Shown here: piece after piece, positions 34,113 through 45,648 of the stretch
Numbering within the stretch: position 1 is the first letter of the stretch
How the letters are laid out: every line of letters begins with the position of its first letter
Origin: Lytechinus variegatus
Lineage: Eukaryota > Echinodermata > Echinoidea > Temnopleuroida > Toxopneustidae
Direction: 5' to 3'
Length of the DNA stretch: 64,000 nt
NCBI RefSeq assembly: GCF_018143015.1
Contig: NC_054741.1
Location: 62,307,197-62,371,196, forward strand
Translations under genes and position numbers: made by a program
The notes under the pieces: model-generated
Database searches by the model: none
What the model was told of the DNA's origin: nothing
The model's input: only the letters and a program-made list of their open reading frames with translations

Positions 34113-34898
34113 CATCCCAAAAAGGATGAATGTAAAAAGTGAATTGAGTACAGTAACTCAACAGTACAAACAAAAGAGAGTCTAAGGAAGAACATGAAAC
34201 CCATCTCAACAATAAGAAAATGTTAAGGGAAGAAAAATACATTGACAAACAAAAAGCACTGATGAAGGATGAATCATTCGACTCCTATACCTTTGATTTG
34301 CAGCAAGTTCTACCTTGCCCCAAAACAAATGACTTACTGGTGTTTTACAAGAGACAACTCTGTGTACAATCTATGCTTGCACAACCAAGGCCCTGGTGAT
34401 GGTCACTGCTACAGGTAGAAGGGGGAAGAGGTTCTTTAGAGATAGGGACATGCCTGCTCTGCCACCTTCAACATTTCGGGGGTGTTGGTCAAGTTAAACA
34501 AGTGATGGATGCAGTGGACAGAACTGAAATCGGTTTGTGGTTGCAGCATTACTCTATGCTGTAAGGACGACATGTATCAAGACGATCGAGCACAAGTTTC
34601 TGGAGTCGGGGCACAAATGGAGGTTGACTCCAAGCAGAAGAACATTGCCATCTTCCACCCTGATCAATGGGCGGCTGTTGCAGCTATGGCAAGACAGGTA
34701 TGACAACTACATCATCAAAAGTTTGTCGACCTGAAGAAGCTGGCTGCAGACATTCTGCAGAACAGTGCCAAGGATGTGGATGGCAACAAAATCTTCTGGT
34801 CTCGAATGCGCTATGTCAAGTGTGAGAAGAAATCTCTCCACCTCACCCAGTTTAGATATTCCTTTGATGAGGAACTTAGTGACATTTTTCATACTTAA
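34113..34898 (+). pseudogene. Decayed DUF7869-like gene
   Basis: Fragments in shifting frames keep the order of a family seen in many marine invertebrate genomes and, I believe, assigned to DUF7869 (an RNase H-like fold). They are KKDEC near 34125; SFDSYTFDLQQVLPCPKTND and LLVFYKRQL at 34270-34370; TIEHKFLESGHK near 34585; FHPDQWAAVAAMAR near 34660; and KKLAADILQNSAKDVDGNKI then FRYSFDEEL at 34730-34880. At least four frameshifts or stops separate them. The family assignment is from memory of the motif order; whether the family is a transposase is not settled. It lies only 130 bp downstream of the SWIM/PHD gene, on the same strand. Confidence 0.6.
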
Positions 34899-34999
34899 TT
34901 TTCAATGGATTAAAAAAAAAGAGATACACGGTTTTTAGCCATAAAAAATGTAAAGACATCTGACATTGTAGGAATAGTACTGTGCGTGTGTATAAAAGT

Positions 35000-35620
35000 T
35001 TGTATTATTGTTATGATAATGTAAGGTATATGTTTTCATATTTATGTTGTATTTACGCAAAATGAATGTTTTTACATAATATTTCTTTAAGAAAATATAA
35101 TTATTTGCATACACATACAGCAGTGACTGGTGAATCTTTCTTACGTGCTAAATAATTAGATCCATCTTAATGAAATATATTCGTGTAATTTAATGTATTA
35201 TATATTGAATGATTGCTCTTTTTATTATGTACTCTTTGTAAAATATCTTTGTATGTTCTTATATTTTGTAAACATGTATATTTCAGCCACTGGCTGCCAA
35301 TTACTATACTATACTATACTATACTAACATGTGTGCCATGCATGCAGTGTCACCACCTTCAACAAATTTTCTTTTTCCAATCCACATTGTGTCAGCTCTC
35401 AAGTATATCCTTTCAATTCCTCATATTGCTCAGGCATAAGCTGAAGGATGGAAGTTATATTACATGATCTAGGTCAAAGGTTATTTAGGGTCATTGAACA
35501 TAGTATTTTATCATCAAAAGAATGGTGTTTTGGGGAATAATTGTATACTTTGGAATTGGCCTCGCCGCGTTGTCTCCATGATAATTGTATTTTTTTGGTC
35601 AAATTTCTGTGTGAGCTCTA
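35000..35620. repeat. AT-rich DNA, ATACT microsatellite and AGGTCA-type repeat
   Basis: A short (ATACT)n run lies at about 35303-35327. Between 35430 and 35540 the phrase CTAGGTCAAAGGTTATTTAG and GGGTCATTGAACATAG match the TGACCTTTGACCTT satellite family in reverse orientation. Confidence 0.6.
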
Positions 35621-36060
35621 TACAGTGTGTATAAAAAAAAGTTTACACTTTGAAAAAGTTCAATTTCAAAAGTATATACCCAAGGCCAGGAAAATGCCTT
35701 TTAACATTGCAATAGGTACCTGGGTACCTTTTATCTGAAAGGGTAGGTCACTGATTGGTTAGAGACGCGAACCCAGGATACCATTACAGCCATCCAGCCA
35801 TAATCAAAAAGAGTACATTAAATGTGCAAGAGGTGTGGGGGTAAGGGGTTTGTGTTTTCAACCGTTACTTTTGGGACTTAGCTGTGGAGGCAGTCACGGT
35901 GCATTGAATTTCAGGTCGTGGCACCTTATTCAACTGCTTGACTTCTTTTTTCTTGTTTCTGTGAAATGAAAATTTATAGTATAATATCCATTGACTAACT
36001 AAAAATTTTCTCATGCAACTTTTGAATTAATTATAAATTGTAATACTTATTTTTTGGCAG

Positions 36061-36296
36061 ACTGAGACGGGGACTCTCAACACTTGGGGTGCTGGAGTCT
36101 ATCCAGCAGTATCCCAAGCTCTGGACAGAACAATTTTGCACCAGACCAGCACCACTTAGTGCATCAGCGCTCCTCGGTCTCTTTCAGGAGAAGAGGACAT
36201 CACAACAAGGTTCAAACACTCACCAAAAAGAAGAACATATCTCAGCTTGGTGGGCAGATTTCATCATGGACGCAGAGTCTGGATTGCTAGAATTTG
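36061..36296 (+). CDS. HECT-type ubiquitin ligase, penultimate exon
   Basis: The acceptor is TTATTTTTTGGCAG and the donor TTTG|GTAAAA. The exon reads LRRGLSTLGVLESIQQYPKL and, further on, EEHISAWWADFIMDAESG then LLEF. This pattern, GL..LGVL..I...P.L followed by W.DF, matches the middle of HECT domains of the G2E3-like ligases found in deuterostomes. HECT ligases accept ubiquitin on a cysteine and pass it to a substrate lysine. The exon ends with a single G that is completed by GT at the start of the exon at 37550. The exons coding the N terminus and the start of the HECT domain were not found to the left, where repeats and transposase remnants lie. Confidence 0.7.
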
Positions 36297-36429
36297 GTAA
36301 AAATGTTATACATTTTTTGTTACTGTAAGAGCCTATTTCACACTTTTTTATATCACCAAGTAGGAGAATTTGTGAAAGTATGTGCCTGTATAATCCGTTC
36401 AGAATATTTTTCTGTGTTATTTGTCTGAC

Positions 36430-36850
36430 CAAGAAAATAAGGTGGCGCCTACACTACAGTCTTGCTCTGCTATGCAAGCCAGACTCCCCCCCCAAAAAAA
36501 AATATTCTGAGCGTTTACAACATTGAAATCTTTAGTAACTTAGAAAAGTGTACAGACCTAGTTCATTAAATTTGGACATAAGGGAAAATCAGGTATGACT
36601 GATCATCTTGCGTGAGTTTCAGGTCACATGATTAAGGTCAAATGTCATTTAGGGTCAAGGAACTGTGACTATGTTGGGGGCATTTTTTTACATGTTATAA
36701 TTCTAAAGTTTATGGATCTAGTTCATGAAACTTGGATGTGAAGACAATCAACATCAGTAATAGTACTACATGGGGAGTACCAGGTCATGCAATCAATGTC
36801 ATAGGTCATTTAGGGTCAATGAACCTAGTTTTTCAATGTTGTATGAATGG
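36430..36850 (-). repeat. TGACCTTTGACCTT-type satellite fragment
   Basis: It opens with GGTGGCGCCTACACTACAGT, like the end of the 24412-25502 element. It continues with reversed, degenerate units such as TTTAGGGTCAATGAACC and CTAGTTCATGAAACTTGGA. It lies inside the HECT gene intron. Confidence 0.7.
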
Positions 36851-37058
36851 TGTTTTTTTTAAATAATAATTCATCTTGATTGTTTGCAGAGTAATCACTG
36901 ATACAATGTTGAATCGTGTAATGCAGGCGATACTCCCAGAGGCGTTTCACTTGTTTTATCACTACAGGATATCAGATTTGAAATAGCTGTTGCACATAAG
37001 CGTATAGTTTTCCCTTAAAAGTTGCATGTTCTTTATGCACCTATTTGACTCATTATGT

Positions 37059-37335
37059 AGGGCGTCGTGGCCCAGTGGATTAGTCTCCGGACTTTGAAGC
37101 AAGGCCGTGGGTTCGAATCCCAGCCATGGCAAATTTCCCTTGGCAAGAAATTGATCCATATTGTGCTGCACTTGACCCAGGCCAGGTGAATGTGTACCCG
37201 GTAGGATTTATTCATGGAACGCTTGAGCGCCTATTAATATGGCAGCTCAGCTACAGCCGAGGTAATAATATGATACCAAGCATCAAAAGTGCAGTTAAGT
37301 AGATTTATATACTAAATGTGTTATATAAATGGACA
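37059..37335 (+). mobile_element. tRNA-derived SINE
   Basis: The head reads GGGCGTCGTGGCCCAGTGGA, with an A box, then a B box GGGTTCGAATCCCAG at 37109-37124, at tRNA spacing. The body runs through CTTGACCCAGGCCAGGTGAA and CGCTTGAGCGCCTATTAATA to an AT-rich 3' end with TTATATAAATGG. It is a complete-looking SINE in the sense orientation, inserted in the HECT gene intron. Confidence 0.85.
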
Positions 37336-37549
37336 TATCATAGCAAAATATATTAATATTACAATAACTAGAAATCTGATATGATAGAGTCCTTTGTAAT
37401 CTAAAGCTCATTCAACTTTCTATAGTGCCAGAATTGTATCAGGTGAAGTGCAAGAAGCAACAATCAATAATATTCTGAATTATATCTCCCTTTACACCCT
37501 CTTTTTCCATTCACAGAATTACAATCCTGAACTATGCTTATTGTTTCAG

Positions 37550-37788
37550 GTACCACCAAGAAAAAGGTGCAGCTGGAAGATATACTAGTGTTTGCGACCT
37601 GCATGAACGTCGAGCCACCTTGTGGCTTTGACCCCACACCAACTCTGGAGTTCACAGGTGGGCAGTTTCCAGAAGCAAGTACCTGCTCGAACACATTGCG
37701 CCTTCCATCCCTCCATGACAACTACGATTCCTTCTGCAATTCAATGGTGGAGGGAATAGGCAATGGGCAAGGGTTCGGGAGTTCTTAA
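37550..37788 (+). CDS. HECT-type ubiquitin ligase, last exon with catalytic cysteine
   Basis: The acceptor is TTATTGTTTCAG. The exon begins with GT, completing a glycine codon with the G of 36296, and reads TTKKKVQLEDILVFATCMNV to a stop at 37786-37788. LEDILVFATC, GFDPTPTLEF and FPEASTCSNTLRLP line up with the C-lobe of HECT domains; the cysteine in TCSNTLRLP is the expected ubiquitin acceptor. The end, with FGSS in place of the usual FGMA-like tail, is normal in length. Joined with the previous exon it gives about 157 residues of HECT domain. The intron between them holds a SINE and a satellite fragment. Confidence 0.8.
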
Positions 37789-38440
37789 AGAAATTGGCGA
37801 CGTTGTGAAATTGGCGACGTCGTGAATTTCGTCATGAATATTCGCGATTTTGTCTATATGGGATGTCCCTTCAGGGCCACCATAGTTATAACACCTTCAC
37901 ACACAACATTAGATAATTTTGAACCAAAATTTAAAAACAATTTTTTAGTTATTAAATTTATCCAAAATAATGTAAAATCCATATTCTCTAATTGAAAATG
38001 GTCATCAAATTCAAAAGATCGCTCAGCAAAAACCGTAACAGATATTTGAAAAAGGTTTTCAGTTTCATAAAATATAAGGTTTTGTGTACAAAGGACATTC
38101 ACATTCAGATGCATATTATTAATTTTGAATTTTACTGGTTTTATCCTCCCATGTGGAATTGCCCTAGAGCATTTGAAATACATGTTTTCTGTGCAACTAC
38201 AAGTGCAGGTACAAAGAGACATAAAGACAAGTGTGGTTCACTTATGCACAAAATAGTGCTGTCGCTATTTATTCATTTGTTCTATAGTCAGCAGAAATAA
38301 ATCACTAAACTTACCGAGTTCTATGTTCAGGATAACTTGGGCTACAGTCTATGAGAAATGAGCATTTCGATGAAATTAATTGACAGATTGAAATCTTGCA
38401 TTCAATTTGTTCATCAATACTTGTTATTATTTAACCTGGC
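37789..38440. other. HECT gene 3' flank
   Basis: Begins with two tandem GAAATTGGCGACGT-type phrases (37791-37835). No other feature recognised apart from the AATAAA below. Confidence 0.4.
38296..38301 (+). terminator. Possible polyadenylation signal, HECT gene
   Basis: AATAAA about 510 bp after the HECT stop codon. It is a plausible 3' end signal; there is no direct evidence that it is used. Confidence 0.4.
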
Positions 38441-39560
38441 TTTATGCATACAAATGTGTAGCTTTGTGTACTGTGAGTCTATGTTCCAAAATGAAATCAA
38501 CAAAAGGCAGTGTTAGTGATGGAATATACCAAATAAACTGCTATGTGGAAATTGAAAAGAGATAGGCTAAAGGAATTATATAAAAGTCATCCAAGAATTG
38601 AGATAGGAGAGTGGGATCCTATCTAGGAAAAACTGGAATCTAGCCATTGAAATAGCAGATAAAGAATGGTCTATGATCAATATGGAAGATAAGCTGCAAT
38701 CAAATCAATTCAATTTGTGGTATATGAATGAGATGTGTGAGTATGAAGTAAGAGGATTAATTGGAAGTAAACTTCACAAATTAATCATTTTCTAATATTT
38801 CATTCAAATGTATAGTTGCAGATGCATCAAAAGAGATTGAATGTGTAGTTTTGTGTACTTTTGGTCTATGTTCCAAAATGAAAACAACAAAGTGCAGTGT
38901 TAATGATAGGATGTATCAAATAAACTGCTATGCAGGAATAATAGAGGGTAGATTATTTAAAGGAACTAGGAAAGACCACCAGAGAATTGAGACAGGGATG
39001 GGATCTTACCTAAGACCAACTGGAATCTGGCCAATGAAATTGCAGATAAACAACAGTCTACAATAAATATGGAAGATGAACTTCAATCTATTCAATTAAA
39101 TTTGTGGTATATAAAATGTGTGAGCTTGTGAGTTTTAAGTGAAGGAAGTGCCTGGAAATTAACTTGACACATTATTCATGTTCTAATATGTTATTCAAAT
39201 ATCTTATTGTTACGGATGCATCAAAAGAGATTGAATGTGTAGCTTTGTGTACTGTTGGTCTATGTTCCAAAATGAAATCAACAAAGTGCAGTGTTCATGA
39301 TGGGATATACAAAATAGACTGCTTTGCAGAAATAACAAGAGGGTAGACTAAAGGAACTAGAAAAGACCATCATGGAATTGGATCTAAAAAGACTTACTCT
39401 AATCATGCTAATGATATTGCAGATAAAGAATGGTTTACGATCAATGGAAAATGAGCTTCAATGCGCTCAATGAAATTTGTGGTATCTTCAAGCTGGAACA
39501 TCTAAATCTTACACATTATGGAATCATTAAGTGTTGAAGGCAAAGCATGGATTTACCACA
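38440..39560 (+). repeat. ~390-bp satellite, about three units
   Basis: Units start near 38456, 38844 and 39236 at GTGTAGCTTTGTGTACTG, followed by TCTATGTTCCAAAATGAAAT and AACAAAGTGCAGTGTT. They differ by many substitutions and small indels. A fourth copy lies alone at 51530-51780. No coding function; the short open frames seen in the units are not conserved. Confidence 0.85.
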
Positions 39561-40400
39561 CTTGTTGAAATTAAATGTTAAGCCAATGTCACACTGTGCG
39601 ATATGCTGCGATGCGATAGTATGCGATATTTGAGCCATCGCAACGTTACCACTTTGCATCGCAGGGTTTTTACAATTATTGCAGGCTACAATTTTTCAAA
39701 AATTTGCAAGTGATATACAATCTTGATGGAGTTTTCTTGGACAGAAAAAAAGAGAAGACTCTGATCGAGATGTGGAAGGAGAGTTCAATATTGCCTCCCA
39801 ATCCTACCATAATATAGCTGTGAAAGAGAGGATGGCAGGAGGGCTGTGCTCAGGGCTGGCTCCTTTAATGTACAATGTAATACTACCACATGCAAATTTG
39901 CATGTTTAGTCATGTACGTAGGGTTTGACATTGGATCTTCGCTAACCCAGGGAGCTACGGCCCGCGAAGGGCAGGAGCACAGGACTTGTCTGTGTAATAG
40001 TTGGCAGACATGGGTACTCTCCAAAATGGGGTAGAATGTGGTAGAATTCTGTAGAAGTGGAAGCAACATCACTTTTATATATTATTTCCTAAAATCTTAA
40101 TTGAATCTTTGAAACGAAAATTTAAATCTTTGTACAGATTATATTAGCATTAATTACAGTGATAATACAGGCTGTGGACGAGATAGAACGCAATACTTAC
40201 ATTATTAAATTTCTTTGATATAACACTCCACTTGTTTAATATGAGGTGTTAACATTGATTTGTTTTATTTGTCGTAGTGATTGAGGTAGTTCTTCTCTGT
40301 ATCTGAAGGAATTAGACAATAGATCCACTGTGAAACTAACGGGTATGTGTAAAGACGTCTACTAAACCAAGAAATTAGCTTAAATATTGCATTCATCACA
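39560..40400 (+). pseudogene. Possible MADF-domain remnant in repeat DNA
   Basis: At about 39732-39838 two frames give FLDRKKEKTLIEMWKESSIL and then SYHNIAVKERM, which resemble the start of a MADF (Myb/SANT-like) DNA-binding domain with a frameshift between the parts. MADF proteins accompany PIF/Harbinger transposases. Left of it, GTGCGATATGCTGCGATGCG looks like a repeat. The rest to 40400 was not recognised. Confidence 0.4.
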
Positions 40401-40679
40401 ATGTTGGTATTGTGACGAGAGCCACCCCAAGGGCTCTCTCTCTACAACTCTTAAAGTAGTTGCTGCCACCACATGTTTTTAGAGGGACATGACCCCTGGA
40501 TCAACTGAGGAGTATTCAGTTGATCCCAATTGGAAAGTTAAACTACGTCATAAAACCAAGTGAGGTAATAATACAAGACTTTAACAAGAGCGAGAATTCC
40601 AATTAATCATATATGCACACGTGTGCATACATGTACACGTGTGCATACATGTACATGATTAAGTAGAATTAGAAGAGTA

Positions 40680-43400
40680 CATGGAAATCTCAACACAGAA
40701 GTGGAAATTGGTCGCACCCATCTTGAGGCTGAACTTGTGGTAGCTGACATTGAGAATGAAGGCATTCTTACAATGACTGGAAGTATTATCGATTGTGACA
40801 AATTTGAGATGAACTGCGAAGGGGAGCTAATTCATTGTATTAGGAGGAGTGAATGTTCCCAAGTGAGACATGTTGATGTAGTCAAAGAAGTACCAGAATT
40901 TCTGAATGATTTACTGAGTAGATCAAAGACGAACATTGACAAGTCGGATCAACCTAAACTAGTCAAACTGCTGACAGAGTATGAAGATGTATTTAGCAAG
41001 GGCGATCATGATCTGGGGAGGACAGACAAGATTACCCATTCAATACATACAACCTATGACCTAGACGACCACCCATGGGACAGAGGGAGGAGATTGAGAA
41101 GCAGGTGCAGGATATGTTAGACAGAGGCATAATCAAAGCATCAGCAAGCCCATGGTCGTCACCCATAGTATTGGTAGATAAAAAAGATGGCTCTAAGAGG
41201 TTTGGTGTGGATTACAAAGAATTGAATAAACAAACAATCCGGGACTCTTTTCCCCTTCCAAGAATTGATGAGTCAATTGATTGCCTAGCAGGTGCAAAAT
41301 ATTTTGCACTTTGGATTTAGCAGCTGGATATTGGCAAGTACCACTTGATGATGATGCAAAACTCAAATCAGCTTTTGTGGTTCCGGGTGGACGCTTTCAA
41401 TTCGAGGTGATGCCATTTGGACTGTGTAATGCCCCTTCAATCTTTGAGCGTCTAATGGAAACCGTACTAGTTGGACTCCAGTGGAAAAGTGTACTAATCT
41501 ATCTAGATGACGTCATAGTATTTGGTACAACAGTGGAAGAGGTAGTAGAGAGATTAGAGGTCGTATTCATTTGACTTAGAGAGGCAAAGTTGAAATTGAA
41601 GCCCAGGAAATGTCGAGCCAAAGTAGTGCACTTAGATAGATTGAAGTCATATGAGGGCCCTTCATTGAAGGATTGGACTACATTACATGTATTACCCCCT
41701 AGAAGAAACCCAGAAAGAGTTAAGAGGACCCCCAGAAGGTACATATGTGAATCTCCAGAAGCATGATTCCGATCCTACATACAAATGTAAGAGGTGCGAC
41801 TTTGAGCATGAGGATGAAAAGGCACTTTTAAGACATTATCATCGACAACATGGCATGAAGGGTACATCAACAAGAAATTCCAAATATGACGAAGCAACGA
41901 TCAGATATCTAAGGAGAGATGCAAAGGAGAGGCAAGAAAGAAGAGATGCAGAAGAGAGAGGAAGGAAGCAGGGAAAGGGAAGAGGAACAGAAGAATTAGG
42001 AAGGAGAGGGTCAAAAAGAGAAAGAAAGACGGGAAATGGCAAAAAGGATATCGAAAGAGATAGAAGAGGCGGGAAGCGGAAATTATTTTGAACGTCACCA
42101 CGGATTCAGAGAGCGAGGTCAGTAGTGATGAAGAGGTGCGTGTAGAGAGCGATGAAGGGGGCAGCGACATTGAAGAGGAGGCTGACGAGCCAAAGGTGCC
42201 ACCCCTCAGGATGATAGTGCGCCACCCTTCAACAGACGATCAAATTGGAGTGACATGTTTCGTCCAAAAACCAAGCCTTGGAAACCAATGCTAAAATGTG
42301 TTTCCATTGTCACTGAGACTTTTATTAATGTTAGGGGACAAAGTGTTCTCCATGAAAGGAAGATTAGCAAATTCTACCCCCACGACGAGCTGTCCGATTC
42401 GGAATAATTAAAAAATAATGTCGTTTTCACTTTTGTAAATACTTGGACTCTTTATATATATATATATATGTATTCTATTACAGAATAAGAATGTTCATAT
42501 ATCCCTTCGCTGAGGACAGCGAATTTTGAAAGGCGGGGGTAATGTGTCGGTTTTTGCCCCCACCCCTTAAAAAAAATCTTATGATGAACGATGCTGTTAT
42601 GAAATGCTATTATTTATTGTAAATGATTATGTAAAGATGTCATGTTGAGTTGTCACCCTGTTATCATAAACTGAAGAATTTGTACTTACCTCTGATATTT
42701 TCCAGTAATAATGTATTTCAGGGAAGCTGGCTGATTGTCAAACAGGTTTCGATCAGGAATCATTTTATACGTCCTATGATAGTTAGGGTTGGAATTGATT
42801 GTGACGTCATAGTGGTATCGGCCTTGGGCGAGGTATTTTTGACCAATCAGGGGACAGGATTTGGGGGTATAAGTAGGGAGAGGGAGGTACAAATTCGGCA
42901 CTACTTGTTCCAGACGCCCTCTTGAAAGGTCACTGTCATCTCCATCTGTAAACAATTTTCTCTTCCTCTCAATTTCAATCTTGAACATCTCACACTGTAA
43001 GTACTTATTTATCATGATTCTATAGGAGAAAGAAATATGAGGTTGATGTAAACTGCTTCCCAAAATTAATTTTAAAGAATTTATAGGATAAAAGAAAGAT
43101 TTTGTGAAGGAAAAATTGATTCTTGAACCCTGGATTTTAAAATGAGGGTTTTGTAAGAAAATTCATTCAAGAGGTACTTTAATATCTAATGAAGATAATT
43201 TAAATGATCTATTACGTGTATGTTGAGATAATTTTCACTGAATTGTTGTATTGTTTTTGTCATTAGATTGGAACAATGGTGAAAATTTTCTAAGTGTCAC
43301 TACTTTGGTTCTCTTACTTAGGACATGGACAGATAATAATCACTCACTGCATTCATTGTATGTAATTATTTATTATAGAATCAACAACTAAAAACAAGAT
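40680..43400 (+). mobile_element. Ty3/Gypsy fossil with 3' LTR
   Basis: A remnant of a Ty3/Gypsy retrotransposon. Parts in order: the end of the protease region and start of reverse transcriptase (40700-41110); reverse transcriptase with KKDGSKRFGVDYKELNKQT, PFGLCNAPSIFERLME and YLDDVIVFG (41110-41560); a short piece of the integrase C-terminal side (about 41590-41700); a downstream segment with a C2H2 zinc finger and charged repeats (41690-42290); a purine-rich tract near 42530; and what looks like a 3' LTR starting TGTCGG at 42544, with GGTATAAGTAGGGAG as a TATA-like promoter near 42868. The LTR's right end is uncertain. It is broken, with at least four breaks including loss of most of pol. 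A 5' LTR was not found, so no age can be given. Confidence 0.75.
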
Positions 43401-43614
43401 GATTCCAGCACGAGTTACGTGTAGGGTCTGGGACCCTGGCATTATTAACAAATATCTCTGGCTTTAATTATTATAGATCTTGAACATTGAATATATTATT
43501 TACTCTTAGTCTTTGGCTAAGCCCTGAAGTTAAGTGTGTCTCATAGTGCCTTAAATTCATGATTTGTACCAATTAATTTTTGAATCACCATAGAATGTAT
43601 CATATATCAAACTA

Positions 43615-44032
43615 TTCTAAGTATTGACACCTTGGTCATTTCATAGATCAAAAATATTCTAAGAATAGATCTATGGTACTGTATGACACTGTGGTCATAA
43701 CATAGACATAGATCAGTATAGACACTTTGGTCATTTCATGGTATGAAAAATATTTTAAATATTGACACCTTGGTCATTTCATAGATCAAAATATTCTAAG
43801 TCTAGACACTGTGGTCATTTCATGGTACAAAATAATATTCCAAGTTTAGACACTGTGGTCATTTCATAGATCGAAATATTTTAAGTCTAGACACTGTGGT
43901 CATTTCATAGATGGAAAATATTCTAAGTATAGACACTGTGGTCATTACATAGTGTAAAATATTCTAAGTATAGACACTGTGGTCATTACATAGACTGAAA
44001 TTTTCTAAATATAGACACTTTGGTCATTTTGT
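43615..44032 (+). repeat. ~50-bp minisatellite
   Basis: About nine units built on TCTAAGTATAGACACTGTGG followed by TCATTTCATAGATCAAAATA. Unit length varies between about 45 and 60 bp. It lies between the presumed LTR and the right inverted arm. Confidence 0.85.
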
Positions 44033-44246
44033 ATTACTACATGGATATGAATTTTGTTAATCAGTGGTATGCATTTCTGTCACGTGTGCATACATGTACA
44101 TGATTAATTAGAATTCTTGCTCTTGTTAAAGTCTTGTATTATTACCTCACTTGGTTTTATGACGTAGTTTAACTTTAAAAGGGGTCATGTCCCTCTAAAA
44201 ACATGTGGTGGCAGCAAATACTTTTAGAGTTGTAGAGAGAGAGCCC

Positions 44247-45165
44247 TGGTAAGCGATGAATCCCAATAACCGGAGTTAGAAATGAATATTCATTATGATT
44301 GACGTATTCTGTTGAATTTCGGGAATCGAAGAGTCATAGCAGTGTCATAGCGCGCGTAATTTGATAGCGTTGTAGAGACGTACAAACTATTATGTGGTGC
44401 CAAAGAGAACTCGTTTGGAGAACGGTGTAGAGAACTTATGTTGGTTACCAGACTTATTTTAATTTGTCTTCTCGATCTCGGTAGGTAGGTAAAATATTTT
44501 AATCTGGGTATACCCTTGAGCTGCCTCATCCGTGTCTAGTTCTGAATCTTGTTATATCACAAACAATTTGTGTTGGACACTTCACAATCGAGAAATGTTC
44601 AAAAATGTCTAGACAAATGGTACCTAGATAGGTAACAAACCAATGCCCAAGCAGCAATCGATAATGGCCTACGAATGGTATACGTGGTTTAGAAAGTGAG
44701 CCATTCCAAGTTCAAATACAGATGAAAGGACATGTGTGTTTTCCACTCATTTCTTCTTGAAGGGATGGAACAAATAAAAATTCCTGTTTGGTCAGCCCCA
44801 ATTACAACCGCCCACCACAGATACGAAATTGCAAACAATTTAAAGGATGCCTCAGATGGAGTTAACTACTTATCTTTTACAATTAACTGTCATTGTCAAC
44901 CCTGAAGATGTTTATCTCAGCACTCTACTTTGAAAAAGTTGCTAGCAATGTAATTTCGCTAATACCCCAAAATCGCAAAATTAATTTGCTTCTAATATTA
45001 ATAATGTTCAATGATTTCAATGGCGTGCTGATGCAATTAGTGAAATTTAAATGCCGCCAAAAACCACAGATTCTGAAATTCACAACATTTCCTTTCAGCA
45101 AATATCTCTTTGCTTTGCAGTATTGTAAAATGTAACAATGGCTTATACTGTTGTTTTATACACAG
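44247..45165. other. Unassigned DNA
   Basis: Nothing recognised. The open frame at 44893-45135 has no family features. The last bases form the acceptor of the next exon. Confidence 0.35.
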
Positions 45166-45341
45166 AGATGGGTATGGGCATTTCGGCAGCAACGTCTGTT
45201 ATTGAGTGTGAACACTAATAATGGCATAGAGTGCCAGAACCGTTCATTCAAAGATGAATACATACGGACAAAGTATAAGTTACCATTGAGTAAAATGGTC
45301 AAGGTTCTCGTGCAAGACTTTCTTCCCGATTCATGGAAAAA
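45166..45341 (+). CDS. MULE-type transposase exon
   Basis: The acceptor TTTTATACACAG and donor AAAAA|GTAAGT are both strong. The exon opens on a codon boundary and reads RWVWAFRQQRLLLSVNTNNG, then IECQNRSFKDEYIR and VLVQDFLPDSWKK, with two bases left over. The motif NTNNGxExQNxxFKxxY followed by FLPDS is one I know from Mutator-like or related transposase proteins in sea urchin and cnidarian genomes. No neighbouring exons were found, so this is a single exon of a larger gene or a transposon fossil. The frame is clean. Confidence 0.55.
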
Positions 45342-45399
45342 GTAAGTAATACTGCAAGACCATATTTATTGAACATGAAATGAAATCATGACATGTCCC

Positions 45400-45610
45400 C
45401 ATTTTTTTTTCAGATTTTCATGAATCTTGGACACAACTCTCCATGTGACATGTGACCTCGAGGCTCGATGTGAGTTGGGTCATAGGTCATACACATATCA
45501 TTAGGGGTCAATAAAATTAATGGTCAAAGTTATATTTCATCATGTTTTCATAAAAATTGGTCACCAGAGTTATTGGATAGAAGCAAACATGAGTGAAGTC
45601 TAAGGTCTTC
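45400..45610. repeat. Degenerate TGACCT-type repeat
   Basis: It contains ATGTGACATGTGACCTCGAG, GGGTCATAGGTCAT and TTAGGGGTCAATAAA, a decayed piece of the same satellite family as 24412-25502. Confidence 0.5.
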
Positions 45611-45648
45611 TCTGGGACAGTGACCTTCAAGTACTGGAAGTAGAGCGA

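Larger units (their letters stand above)
40430..44246. mobile_element. 3.8-kb interval bracketed by ~200-bp inverted repeats
   Basis: The left arm 40430-40662 and right arm 44081-44246 are inverted copies. They share AGGGCTCTCTCTCTACAACT, GCTGCCACCACATGTTTTTA, AAACTACGTCATAAAACCAA and GTGCATACATGTACATGATT. The left arm carries about 30 extra bases and a repeated ACACGTGTGCATACATGT. Within lie a Ty3/Gypsy fossil and a minisatellite. No transposase was seen that would explain the arms. Confidence 0.75.

Noticed and set aside
41839-42170. Minus-strand frames rich in leucine, phenylalanine and serine
   Set aside because: Antisense of the charged, purine-rich segment of the Ty3/Gypsy fossil.
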